This document shows positions 15,368 to 23,299 of a stretch of 64,000 bases of DNA, piece after piece. The notes under the pieces were generated by a model. It ran no database searches. It saw nothing but the letters and a program-made list of their open reading frames with translations, and was not told the origin of the DNA. A program made the position numbers and the translations under genes. This stretch comes from Nocardioides sp. BP30 (GTDB lineage Bacteria; Actinomycetota; Actinomycetes; Propionibacteriales; Nocardioidaceae), in assembly GCF_029873215.1 (NCBI RefSeq), contig NZ_CP123620.1, positions 2,108,001 through 2,172,000 on the forward strand, in the 5' to 3' direction. Positions within the stretch are counted from its first letter, which is position 1; each line of letters begins with the position of its first letter.

Positions 15368-16108
15368 TCACATGAAGCGGCCCCCGGAGACTTCGAGGGT
15401 GGCTCCGGTGACGTAGCTGGCCATCGAGGACCCGAGGTAGACGGCAGCATCGGCGATCTCGGCCGGACGGCCGAGGCGGCCCAGCGGGATGTCCGCCGCC
15501 CGGCGGGCGAGGTCGTCCGGGCTGAGCTGTGCCGCCATCGCCGTCTCGATGATGCCCGGCAGGATCGCATTGACCCGGATGCCGTCACCGGCGAGCTCCT
15601 TCGCCGCGGCCTTCGTCAGGCCGATGACGCCGGCCTTGGCCGCGCTGTAGTTGGTCTGACCCGCGAGTCCGGCCTTGCCGCCGATGCTCGACATGTTGAC
15701 GATGGAGCCGCCTCCGGCTGCCCGCAGCGCCGGAGCGGCGTACTTGATCCCGAGCCAGGCACCTTGCAGATGCACGTCGATCAGGTCGCGGAAGTCGGCC
15801 AGCGTGGCCTCGTCGAGGGCGCAGTTGCGCAGGATGCCGGCGTTGTTGACCAGGATGTCCAGCCCGCCGAAGGCGGAGACCGTCCTGGCCACCAGCTGCT
15901 CCACCGCAACCGGGTCGGCGACATCGCACCCGACACCGATCGCCGCCTCGGTGCCGGAGATGGTGGCGGCGGTGGCGGCTGCCCTGTCTTCGTCGAGGTC
16001 GGCGAGCACGACCCGCGCCCCCTGGTCGACGAACGCGCGGGCGATCGCCTCGCCGAGACCCTGGGCGGCACCGGTGACGATGGCGCGCCTGCCTTCGAGC
16101 AGCTTCAT
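15368..16108 (-). CDS. Short-chain dehydrogenase/reductase
   Basis: A 246-aa classical SDR: cofactor motif TGAAQGLGEAIA near residue 12, ILVNNAGIL, catalytic YSAAK, and the C-terminal GRLGRPAEIADAAVYLGSSMASYVTGATLEVSGG. An acidic residue after the second strand (LADLDED) points to NAD(H). It may oxidise a 3-hydroxyacyl-CoA or an alcohol intermediate of the island pathway. It is the last gene of the minus-strand operon that starts with the ferredoxin at 18160, 16 nt after the small conserved protein. Confidence 0.88.
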   Translation of the reverse strand: MKLLEGRRAIVTGAAQGLGEAIARAFVDQGARVVLADLDEDRAAATAATISGTEAAIGVGCDVADPVAVEQLVARTVSAFGGLDILVNNAGILRNCALDEATLADFRDLIDVHLQGAWLGIKYAAPALRAAGGGSIVNMSSIGGKAGLAGQTNYSAAKAGVIGLTKAAAKELAGDGIRVNAILPGIIETAMAAQLSPDDLARRAADIPLGRLGRPAEIADAAVYLGSSMASYVTGATLEVSGGRFM

Positions 16109-16124
16109 GTTCTCGTCCTCTCGA

Positions 16125-16448
16125 TCAGTCGCTGGCGGGCAGCGGCTTGGCTTCGCGGAGCTCCAGCGGGGTCGGGCCGTCGCCGAGGGTTCCGGCGCCG
16201 GCCTTGGTGACGAGCACCTCGAAGGTGGGGTCGGTCGGGGACGTGTAGCGCTTGCCGATCGCGTTGCCGCTCATCAGCGTCACATCGGCGGCCGCAGCGA
16301 CCGAGCCGGCGCCGGTCGCGGCGTCGATCGCGACGAGTGGGAGTCCGCCACAGGTCGGCTCCACGGAACCGTCACCGGCACGCACGACGACCACCTCGGT
16401 CGCGCAGACCTGGCTGCGCAGGCGCTGGCCGGGGGAGAGCTGGGTCAT
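16125..16448 (-). CDS. Small conserved protein of unknown function
   Basis: A 107-aa protein beginning MTQLSPGQRLRSQVCATEVVVVRA and ending VTKAGAGTLGDGPTPLELREAKPLPASD. I recall similar proteins beside acyl-CoA synthetases in actinobacteria, but no function. It has two Cys (VCATEV and EPTCGG), no signal peptide and no membrane segment. Its ATG sits 1 nt after the stop of the acyl-CoA synthetase, so the two are translationally coupled. An accessory role for the synthetase or its substrate is a guess. Confidence 0.75.
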   Translation of the reverse strand: MTQLSPGQRLRSQVCATEVVVVRAGDGSVEPTCGGLPLVAIDAATGAGSVAAAADVTLMSGNAIGKRYTSPTDPTFEVLVTKAGAGTLGDGPTPLELREAKPLPASD

Positions 16449-16449
16449 G

Positions 16450-17952
16450 TCAGTTTCCTGTCTCGATCGCCTGGGTCAGCTGCGCCAGCACGTCGCGGCG
16501 GATCAGCTTGCCCAGCGGGTTGTAGGGGAGCTCGTCCCACACGGTGATGGACTCGGGGGTCTTCGACCCGCGGAGCCGACTCCGCACGTACGCGACGACG
16601 GCCTCGGTGTCGATCTCGTGGTGCGGGCGCGCGACGACGACGGCGGCGATGCGCTGGCCCCACTGCTCGTCGGGGAGACCGATCACCGCGGCGTCGGCGA
16701 TGGCGGGGTGGGTGAGAAGGACCGCCTCGATCTCGCTCGGCGCGATGTTCTCACCGCCTCGGATGATGGTGTCGTCGGTGCGGCCCTCGATGTAGACGTA
16801 GCCGTCGGCGTCGATGCTGGCCCGGTCACGGGTGTCGAACCATCCGTCGGGGTCCAGGGCGCTGCCGTGGCCCAGGTACTCGCCGGAGACCTGCGGTCCG
16901 CGGACCCACAGCGCACCGGCGACGCCGGGGCCGCACGGCAGGCCGTCCTCGTCGGTGATCCGCAGCTCGACGCCCGGCACCGCGCGTCCGGCCGATCCCA
17001 GGCGCATCCGGACCAGGGGATCGTCGGAGTCGAACGCGGCGCGATGATCGGCGGGGCCCAGCACGGTGATCGTCGAGGAGGTCTCGGTCAGGCCGTAGGC
17101 GTTGACGAATCCCGCGGTGGGAAAGGCGGCGAGCGCCTGCTCGAGCACGGCGGGGGCGAGGCGCGCGCCTCCGTAGGAGATCGTGCGCAGGGAGGGGACG
17201 TCGGCCGCGGATCCGTCGAGGTGCTCGACGATCCGGGCGAGCATGGTCGGCACCACCATCGCCGAGGTGACCCGTTCGCGCCGCACCACGGCCAGCCACT
17301 CGGCCGGGTCGAAGTTCGGCAGGAACACCACCCGGCGACCGGCGTAGGCGTTGCTGAGCACGGAGGCGACGCCGGCGACGTGGTACGGCGGCACGCAGAC
17401 CAGCGCGCACTCCTCGGGCCCCGCGGTGGCGGGCTCCACCGTTTGCAGCACGTAGGAGGCCAGATGGTCGTGCTTGAGCAGCACCCCCTTGGGGGCGCTC
17501 GTCGTACCGCTGGTGAAGAGCATGATCGCGGCCGGGTTCGGATTCCCGGCGTGAGCCGAGGTGTCGTGCACCGTCCCGGCCATCTGCAGGAACTCGGGGG
17601 TGGTCATCATCGCAACGCCGGCGGGCAGGCGTGCCGCCATGTCGGGGTCGGTCACCACCAGCGGAGCGTCGAGCGCGCCGATCAGCTCGTGCACCTGCTC
17701 GTCGGCGAGACGGTAGTTCAGGGGCGTGAGCGGAAGTCCGGCGTAAGCGCACGCGAAGACGGCGAGGCTGAAGGCCGGCCCGTTCAAACCGAGGAAGGCG
17801 ACGCTGCGTGGTCGACGCTCGCGCAGGCCCGCACCGGCCCACTGCGCGTGCAGCGACCAGGACTCGAACGTCTCCTCGTAGCGCTCCGCGACCAGGGCCG
17901 ACCGCTCGCCGCACATGGCGGCCGGGAGCTGCAGCAGGACCTCGATGCCCAC
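16450..17952 (-). CDS. Acyl-CoA synthetase (class I adenylate-forming)
   Basis: A 500-aa AMP-forming ligase. Motifs are the P-loop MLFTSGTTSAPKGVLL, the hinge region GRTDDTIIRGGENIAPSEIEA, and the catalytic lysine in NPLGKLIRRD at the C-terminus. A GTG at 17952 is chosen: it starts 4 nt after the ferredoxin stop and gives the normal N-terminus (IEVLLQLPAAMCGERSALVAERYEETFESW). Open frame continues further upstream but covers the ferredoxin in another frame. It would turn the acid made by the aldehyde dehydrogenase into its CoA ester. The substrate cannot be told from sequence alone. Confidence 0.88.
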   Translation of the reverse strand: MGIEVLLQLPAAMCGERSALVAERYEETFESWSLHAQWAGAGLRERRPRSVAFLGLNGPAFSLAVFACAYAGLPLTPLNYRLADEQVHELIGALDAPLVVTDPDMAARLPAGVAMMTTPEFLQMAGTVHDTSAHAGNPNPAAIMLFTSGTTSAPKGVLLKHDHLASYVLQTVEPATAGPEECALVCVPPYHVAGVASVLSNAYAGRRVVFLPNFDPAEWLAVVRRERVTSAMVVPTMLARIVEHLDGSAADVPSLRTISYGGARLAPAVLEQALAAFPTAGFVNAYGLTETSSTITVLGPADHRAAFDSDDPLVRMRLGSAGRAVPGVELRITDEDGLPCGPGVAGALWVRGPQVSGEYLGHGSALDPDGWFDTRDRASIDADGYVYIEGRTDDTIIRGGENIAPSEIEAVLLTHPAIADAAVIGLPDEQWGQRIAAVVVARPHHEIDTEAVVAYVRSRLRGSKTPESITVWDELPYNPLGKLIRRDVLAQLTQAIETGN

Positions 17953-17956
17953 GTCC

Positions 17957-18160
17957 TCAGCCGACTTCCGTGAGAAGGATCGCACCCTCCGGGCAGGCGG
18001 TCGCTGCGCGTCGAGCGGAGGCGCAGTCCGCCTCGCCGGTGACGGCCGTGCGCAGCGCGACGGCGTACCCCTCGTCATCGGGCTCGAACAGGCCCGGCTC
18101 CAGCACGTAGCAACGCCCGTGGCCGGAACACTTCTCCGAGATCTCGATCCCAAGAGACAT
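17957..18160 (-). CDS. [3Fe-4S]-type ferredoxin (P450 partner)
   Basis: A 67-aa ferredoxin: CSGHGRC near residue 11, a long gap to a third ligand region (EADCASARRAATACPEGAI), the pattern of single-cluster 3Fe-4S ferredoxins that reduce actinobacterial P450s. AAGGAG lies 8 nt before the ATG. It heads the minus-strand operon with the acyl-CoA synthetase and SDR, and its promoter carries operator D. The P450 itself is about 6.5 kb away under the same kind of operator, which supports a shared electron chain. Confidence 0.88.
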   Translation of the reverse strand: MSLGIEISEKCSGHGRCYVLEPGLFEPDDEGYAVALRTAVTGEADCASARRAATACPEGAILLTEVG

Positions 18161-18236
18161 CTCTTCCACTCCTTGATCTAGACGGGGGCATGGCTGGGCC
18201 GGCACCAGCGACCGCTGGGACCGGTGCAGCACGGCC

Positions 18237-18270
18237 ATCCTCGGCGCGGTCGCGTTACGGATCGCATTAC
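18237..18270 (-). promoter_or_regulatory. Direct-repeat operator D with -10 element (ferredoxin operon)
   Basis: On the minus strand GTAATGcgatccGTAACG runs 18270-18253: one hexamer with a single mismatch, one perfect, 12-bp period. After 10 nt comes GAGGAT (18242-18237). The ferredoxin starts at 18160. It forms the left half of a divergent control region with operator E. Confidence 0.65.
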
Positions 18271-18336
18271 CGGCCTGAGGACGGCGTCGGCGGTCGGCCG
18301 GGCGTCCGCTGCCCCGTCGGGACCACCTCACGATCC

Positions 18337-18370
18337 GTAACGGACCGATTAACGAGACCTCGCGGACCGT
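18337..18370 (+). promoter_or_regulatory. Direct-repeat operator E with -10 element (ABC transporter)
   Basis: GTAACGgaccgaTTAACG at 18337-18354 has a 12-bp period; after 10 nt comes GACCGT (18365-18370). The binding-protein gene starts at 18461. Operators D and E are back to back in the 300-nt divergent gap (18161-18460), in which I see no gene. Confidence 0.65.
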
Positions 18371-18460
18371 TGGCCGCTACCTGCCGGATGTGACCGAGGA
18401 CACGTCGTCGCGACGCGGCAGGCCCACGCAACGGACTACCCGAGTTCAAAGGAGCATCTC

Positions 18461-19612
18461 ATGAGGTCTGCGTTCCCGCGCCAAGTCAGGACCGGAGTGG
18501 CCGCGTTCGCGGTACTGGCCGCACTCTCGACCGCCGCCGCCTGCGGTTCGGACAATTCGAGCACCGGCTCGAGCACCGACAAGTCCGGCGGCGCCGACGG
18601 GGCCGCTGCTGTCCCGTCCGAGGTCTCGGCGACCGTCGACCAGTTCCGGGGCGAGGCCCAGTTGGGCCTCAAGCCTCTCTCGGCGAAGCCGGCGACCGGC
18701 AAGCACGTCATCTTCCTCGCCAATGCGGCGGCGCCCACCACCGTCACGACCGGTGGGTTCTTCCTCGAGGCCGCCAAGACGCTCGGGTGGACGGGGAAGA
18801 TGGAGAACTACGCGGGTGACCCGGCTTCCCTGGCGACTGCCGTGGACCAGGCGGTGAGCGAGAAGCCCGACGGGATCGTCATCTCGGGTGCTGACCCGAG
18901 CTCGTTCTCGAACGCCCTGAAGAAGGCCGGCGCGGCGGGTGTCCCGGTCTTCGTCGGTGGCGCGCCCGCGAAGCCGACCGGGATGGACCAGGGCGGCCTC
19001 AGCGGGCTGTCGCTGGGCGAGCAGTACCTCCTGGCCGAGGGCAAGACCAGTGCCGACTGGGTCCTGAAGGACTCCGGGGCCAAGGCGAATGTCGCCATCG
19101 TGACCCTGGCCGGCTTCCCCACCCTCCAGGTCGAGGAGAAGGGCTTCACCGACGAGCTGAAGTCGGTGTGCCCGTCCTGCAAGACGAAGACGGTCGAGAC
19201 CCAGCTCACCGACATCGGCAAGGCGCTGCCCGGCACCGTCGTGTCGACCCTCCAGACCGAGCCCGACATCAACTACGTGTACTTCCCGTACGGCGACATG
19301 TCGGTCGGCGTACCGGCCGCGCTGAAGGCGGCGAACCTCAGCCCGAAGCTGGTCACCGCCATCGCCTCGGACAACACCTACGCCGACCTGAAGTCCGGCA
19401 AGGCCGTCATGACGCTGTCGACCGCCAGCGAGATCCAGGGCTGGCTCGAGGCCGACCTGGTGGCTCGTTACTACGACACCAAGGCTCCGGTCCTCGACGA
19501 TGTGACGCCGTTCCGCATCTACGACAAGACCAATGACCAGGCCGACAAGCTCCCGGTCTCCCCGTCCGACTACCAGGACCAGTTCAAGAAGCTCTGGCTC
19601 CTCGCCAACTAG
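18461..19612 (+). CDS. ABC transporter substrate-binding lipoprotein (type 1 periplasmic fold)
   Basis: A 383-aa binding protein. A basic N-terminus and hydrophobic stretch end in STAAAC followed by GSDNSSTGSS, a lipoprotein signal with Cys28 as the lipidation site and a Ser/Gly-rich linker. The body resembles RbsB/sugar-binding type 1 proteins (GDPASLATAVDQAVSEKPDGIVISGADPSSF; AGVPVFVGGAPA). GGAG precedes the ATG. With the double ATPase and single permease downstream it forms a CUT2-type importer. In an island of CoA and P450 genes the ligand is more likely the growth substrate than a sugar, but this is inference. Confidence 0.87.
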   Translation: MRSAFPRQVRTGVAAFAVLAALSTAAACGSDNSSTGSSTDKSGGADGAAAVPSEVSATVDQFRGEAQLGLKPLSAKPATGKHVIFLANAAAPTTVTTGGFFLEAAKTLGWTGKMENYAGDPASLATAVDQAVSEKPDGIVISGADPSSFSNALKKAGAAGVPVFVGGAPAKPTGMDQGGLSGLSLGEQYLLAEGKTSADWVLKDSGAKANVAIVTLAGFPTLQVEEKGFTDELKSVCPSCKTKTVETQLTDIGKALPGTVVSTLQTEPDINYVYFPYGDMSVGVPAALKAANLSPKLVTAIASDNTYADLKSGKAVMTLSTASEIQGWLEADLVARYYDTKAPVLDDVTPFRIYDKTNDQADKLPVSPSDYQDQFKKLWLLAN

Positions 19613-19631
19613 TCCGACTCCGCAGGCAGGC

Positions 19632-19675
19632 CCGTTACCGGGCGGGGCGAAGCCCTTCCGGGCGCCCGGTAACGG
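19632..19675 (+). promoter_or_regulatory. Intercistronic hairpin between binding protein and ATPase genes
   Basis: A perfect 13-bp inverted repeat (19632-19644 with 19663-19675) with an 18-nt loop lies 20 nt after the binding-protein stop. Such hairpins can end part of the transcripts or protect the 3' end, giving more binding protein than ATPase. Its right arm ends in GTAACGG, the first hexamer of operator I. Confidence 0.75.
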
Positions 19676-19702
19676 CACGGCAAACGCATCCGCGCCGATG
19701 GT
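19669..19702 (+). promoter_or_regulatory. Candidate direct-repeat operator I with -10 element (ABC ATPase)
   Basis: GTAACGgcacggCAAACG at 19669-19686 keeps the 12-bp period, though the second copy is degenerate (AACG kept). After exactly 10 nt comes GATGGT (19697-19702). It would give the ATPase-permease-SDR genes (start 19769) a promoter of their own. The first hexamer is also part of the hairpin arm, so chance is harder to exclude than at the other sites. Confidence 0.45.
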
Positions 19703-19768
19703 GGACCCATCGGATGAGACGCGTGTCACATCCACGTCCGCAACCATGAGACCCGAGGGGACTTGATC

Positions 19769-21352
19769 ATGTCGATCACCCACACCCCGCCCGACCTGAC
19801 CGGTGTCCGGCTCCGCGCCGTGTCCAAGACGTTTCCCGGGACCAAGGCGCTCGACCACGTCGATCTCGACGTCCTGCCGGGCGAGGTGCACGCCCTGGTG
19901 GGCCAGAACGGCTCGGGAAAGTCGACCCTGATCAAGATCCTCGCCGGCTTCCACGAGGCGGACCCGGGGTCCACGGCGACGGTGGGCCCGCGCTCGCTCG
20001 ATCTGGGCGACGCCACCGCGGCCCACGACGTCGGGCTCCGGTTCGTCCACCAGGACCTGGGCCTCGTGCTGACCGAGTCGACGGTCGACAACCTCGCGCT
20101 CGGCAGCGGCTACCGGACCTCGCGCGCGGGCCGGATCCGTTGGCGGGCACAGCGCCAACGTGCCAGGGACCTGATGGACACTGTGGGCCATCCGGTCGAC
20201 ATCGACCGTCCGGTCGAGCAGCTCTCCGCCGTCGAGCGGACCGCCGTCGCGATCGCGCGGGCGATGCAGGGATCGGCCGAGTCGATCGCCCTGCTCGTCC
20301 TGGACGAGCCCACCGCGACCATGCCGGCCGGCGACGTCGAGATGGTCTACGAGATCGTCCGCCGGGTACGAGCCTCGGGCGCGTCCGTGCTGTACGTCTC
20401 CCACCACCTCGACGAGGTCTTTGCCCTCGCCGACCGTGTCACGGTGCTGCGCGATGGCCGTCTGATCGACACGCTCGACGTTGCCGACACCGATCCGCGG
20501 GAGCTGGCCGATCTCATGGCCGGTGAGGTCGTCGACGTCGGCGAGCGGGCTCAGCGCGAGCCCGGCCGGCCGGTGCTTGAGATCTCGGGGCTGTCGTGCC
20601 GTGTCCTGACCGGCCTCGACCTCACGGTCCACGCCGGCGAGGTCGTCGGCCTGGCAGGGGTCGACGGCTCGGGTCGCGATGAGGTCGGTGGGGCCGTCTT
20701 CGGAGGTAGGCCGCGTTCGGGCACCGTCAGGTGCTCCGGGGTGGAGCTGCCCGACGGTCGTCCCGATCTCGCCGTCGCGAACGGAGTCGGCTACGTGCCG
20801 GCCGACCGTGTCGCCGCCGGGCTCGTGATGGACATGTCGGTGCGGGAGAACATGACGCTGCCCAGCCTGAGTGACTTCTGGAGAAGGCTGCGGCTGCGCG
20901 TGCGTGACGAGCGTGCGGACGCTACCGCGTGGAGCCGCAGGCTCGGCGTGAAGTCGGCCGGCCCCGAGGCACCCATGACGTCGTTGTCGGGCGGGAACCA
21001 GCAGAAGGTCGTCCTCGGGAAGTGGCTGAAGACAGGGCCGTCAGCGCTCCTGCTCGAGGAGCCCACCCAGGGAGTCGACGTCGCGGCGAAGGCGGACGTG
21101 CACCGCCTGATCGACGAGGCAGCCGCACAGGGTACGGCGATCCTCGTCTGCTCCTCCGACGAGGTCGAGCTCGTCCGCCTCTGCTCCCGCGTGGTGGTCC
21201 TCGACCACGGCCGCGTCAGCACCGAACTCACCGGCGCCGCCATCACGCGCGCCGCCATCACCCGGGCGAGCCTCGGCATCGCCGATCCCGGCCCTCATCC
21301 CGGCCCTCATCCCGGCCCTCATCCCACGCAGAAGAACGGAGCAGGAGCATGA
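19769..21352 (+). CDS. Sugar-type ABC transporter, double ATP-binding protein (RbsA/MglA-like)
   Basis: A 527-aa protein with two nucleotide-binding domains. The first has Walker A GQNGSGKST and Walker B LLVLDEPTA, with a relaxed signature (QLSAVERTAVAIARAM). The second has the degenerate Walker A (GVDGSGRDE) and canonical signature LSGGNQQKV usual in the CUT2 family. ATG 19769 is preferred to TTG 19763, with GAGGGG 8 nt upstream. The C-terminal tail carries three GPHP repeats. Its stop overlaps the permease start (ATGA). Confidence 0.88.
   Translation: MSITHTPPDLTGVRLRAVSKTFPGTKALDHVDLDVLPGEVHALVGQNGSGKSTLIKILAGFHEADPGSTATVGPRSLDLGDATAAHDVGLRFVHQDLGLVLTESTVDNLALGSGYRTSRAGRIRWRAQRQRARDLMDTVGHPVDIDRPVEQLSAVERTAVAIARAMQGSAESIALLVLDEPTATMPAGDVEMVYEIVRRVRASGASVLYVSHHLDEVFALADRVTVLRDGRLIDTLDVADTDPRELADLMAGEVVDVGERAQREPGRPVLEISGLSCRVLTGLDLTVHAGEVVGLAGVDGSGRDEVGGAVFGGRPRSGTVRCSGVELPDGRPDLAVANGVGYVPADRVAAGLVMDMSVRENMTLPSLSDFWRRLRLRVRDERADATAWSRRLGVKSAGPEAPMTSLSGGNQQKVVLGKWLKTGPSALLLEEPTQGVDVAAKADVHRLIDEAAAQGTAILVCSSDEVELVRLCSRVVVLDHGRVSTELTGAAITRAAITRASLGIADPGPHPGPHPGPHPTQKNGAGA
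21287..21322 (+). repeat. In-frame 12-bp tandem repeat in the ATPase tail
   Basis: CCCGGCCCTCAT is repeated three times without mismatch (21287-21298, 21299-21310, 21311-21322) and encodes Pro-Gly-Pro-His units at the very C-terminus. Copy number is likely to vary between strains. Confidence 0.9.
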
Positions 21353-22392
21353 CGCAGAGCGATGTCCGAACCGAGGTTCCCGAGCTTCCCCTCGCTGACG
21401 GCTTTGCTCAGGAGCCGAAGCGACGCGGTCGAGGACCGCTCGCCGGCCTGGGGGTCGACCGGTTCAGCGGCCTCTACCTGATGCTGCTGTTGATCGTGGT
21501 GTACTCGCTGCTCAAGCCCGACACCTTCTTCACCGTCAACAACTTCCGGATCATCCTCGCCAGCCAGGCGATCACCGGCATCCTCACGCTCGGCCTGATG
21601 ATCTCCCTCATCTGCGGCATCTTCGATCTCTCCGTCGCGGCGAACATGAGCTTCTCGATCCTCTTCGTCGGCTGGTTGCAGTCGGCCCACGGAGTCAACT
21701 GGGTGCTCGCCGTGATCCTCACCGTGCTGGTCGGGGCCCTGATCGGGGTGATCAATGCGGTGGTGGTGACGAAGATGCACGTCGACGCCGTGATCGGGAC
21801 CCTCGGTGTCTCCTCGGTGCTCGCAGCGGCGACGTACTGGCTGACCAACGGCCAATCGGTGACGACCGGCATCGACCAGCAGTTCACCGACCTGGGCAAC
21901 GCCAAGTGGCTGACGGTGCCGGCACCGGCGTACATGTTCGCCATCGTCGCGGTGGTGCTCTGGTACCTGCTGAACCACACCCCGACCGGGCGCTACCTCT
22001 ACGCCGTGGGGTCGAACGCCACCGCTTCGCGTCTCGCCGGGCTGAAGGTGCTGCGGCTGCAGTGGTTCGGCCTGATCGTCTCGGCGGTGCTGGCGAGTTT
22101 CGCCGGCGTCGTCTTCACCGCCCAGCTCGGCACGTCGTCGTTCGATGCCGGCGCCCCATTCCTCCTGCCGGCCTTCTCGGCCGCGTTCCTGGGTGCCACC
22201 CAGATCCGACCGGGACGGTTCAACGTGGTCGGCACGGTGATCTCGATCTACCTGCTCGCCGTGGGCATCAAGGGACTCGAGCTGCTCTACCCGGGCCGTC
22301 CGTGGCTCAACGATCTCTTCGAGGGCCTCGTCCTGATCGTCGCTGTCGGGCTCGCCGCCCGGTCGGCGCGTCGTCGCGCCAAGAACGCATGA
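21349..22392 (+). CDS. ABC transporter permease (CUT2/RbsC-like)
   Basis: A 347-aa inner-membrane permease with about eight to ten hydrophobic segments (for example LYLMLLLIVVYSLL, WVLAVILTVLVGALIGVINAVVV, YMFAIVAVVLWYLL). The family's G.R.YAVG.N..A..LAG motif is seen as GRYLYAVGSNATASRLAGL. A 40-aa cytosolic N-terminus precedes the first helix. Start overlaps the ATPase stop by 4 nt and follows GGAGCAGGAG. Only one permease is encoded, so it probably acts as a homodimer. Confidence 0.88.
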   Translation: MTQSDVRTEVPELPLADGFAQEPKRRGRGPLAGLGVDRFSGLYLMLLLIVVYSLLKPDTFFTVNNFRIILASQAITGILTLGLMISLICGIFDLSVAANMSFSILFVGWLQSAHGVNWVLAVILTVLVGALIGVINAVVVTKMHVDAVIGTLGVSSVLAAATYWLTNGQSVTTGIDQQFTDLGNAKWLTVPAPAYMFAIVAVVLWYLLNHTPTGRYLYAVGSNATASRLAGLKVLRLQWFGLIVSAVLASFAGVVFTAQLGTSSFDAGAPFLLPAFSAAFLGATQIRPGRFNVVGTVISIYLLAVGIKGLELLYPGRPWLNDLFEGLVLIVAVGLAARSARRRAKNA

Positions 22393-23231
22393 CCGGCGCA
22401 GGCGGGCCCCTCGCCGGCAAGGTCGCCCTCGTCACCGGCGCCGCGAGGGGTCAGGGACGCAGTCACTGCGAGCACCTCGCCGCCGCCGGTGCGGACATCA
22501 TCGCGATCGACCTGGCGCACCAGCTCGACACCGTGACCTACCCGATGCCCGACGCGCGCGACCTGGCGCAGACGGCAGCCGTCGTCGAGAGCCTCGGTCG
22601 ACGGATCCACGTCGGGATCGCCGACGTGCGCGATGCCGGCGCGCTGAGCTCGGTGATCGAGGAGGGCGTGCGCGTCCTGGGAGGTCTGGACGTCGTGGTG
22701 GCCAACGCCGGCATCTCCGGCTACGGCGGCGTGGGCACCCTGACGCCCGATGCCTGGGACACCATGATCGGGGTGAATCTGACCGGCGTGTGGAACACGG
22801 TCAACGCCTCGATCCCGCACATCGAGGCCGGCGGCCGTGGTGGATCGCTCGTGCTGATCAGCTCGGTCGGCGGGCTGAGGGGCATCCCCAACCTGGTGCA
22901 CTACACCGCGACCAAGCACGCGGTGGTCGGGATGATGCGGACCTTGGCGTTGGAGCATGCGCCGAGCTCGATCCGGGTGAACACCATCCACCCGACGGCC
23001 GTCGCGACCGAGATGATCTTCAACGAGGTCACGATGAAGCTCTTCCGGCCCGATCTCGACGAGCCCACCCTCGAGGACGTGCGGGTGGCGTTCGGCGGGA
23101 ACAACGCGCTGCCGGTGCCGTGGGTGGAGCCGTCGGACGTCAGCAAGGCAGTGCTCTTCCTCGTCTCCGACGATGCCCGCTACATCACCGGGGTCGCGCT
23201 GCCGGTCGACGCGGGCGCACTGCTGAAGTAG
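22389..23231 (+). CDS. Mycofactocin-coupled SDR family oxidoreductase
   Basis: A 280-aa SDR with the special sequence features of mycofactocin-associated dehydrogenases: VTGAARGQGRSHCEHLAAAGADIIAIDL at the N-terminus, then YPMPDARDLAQTAAVVESLGRRI and the longer insert; catalytic Tyr172 and Lys176 in YTATK. In this subfamily NAD stays bound and electrons leave to the redox peptide-derived cofactor mycofactocin. No mft genes are in the window, so they would have to lie elsewhere. The start overlaps the permease stop by 4 nt, making it part of the transporter operon. It probably oxidises a hydroxylated substrate soon after uptake. Confidence 0.82.
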   Translation: MTGAGGPLAGKVALVTGAARGQGRSHCEHLAAAGADIIAIDLAHQLDTVTYPMPDARDLAQTAAVVESLGRRIHVGIADVRDAGALSSVIEEGVRVLGGLDVVVANAGISGYGGVGTLTPDAWDTMIGVNLTGVWNTVNASIPHIEAGGRGGSLVLISSVGGLRGIPNLVHYTATKHAVVGMMRTLALEHAPSSIRVNTIHPTAVATEMIFNEVTMKLFRPDLDEPTLEDVRVAFGGNNALPVPWVEPSDVSKAVLFLVSDDARYITGVALPVDAGALLK

Positions 23232-23252
23232 TCACCCACCGACCGACCCGCC

Positions 23253-23289
23253 GACGGAGGCGCCGACGATCATCGTCGGCGCCTCCGTC
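23253..23289. terminator. Bidirectional terminator
   Basis: A perfect 16-bp stem (23253-23268 with 23274-23289) and 5-nt loop lies between the convergent SDR and ferredoxin reductase genes, serving both strands. Confidence 0.88.
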
Positions 23290-23299
23290 GTATCTCCTC

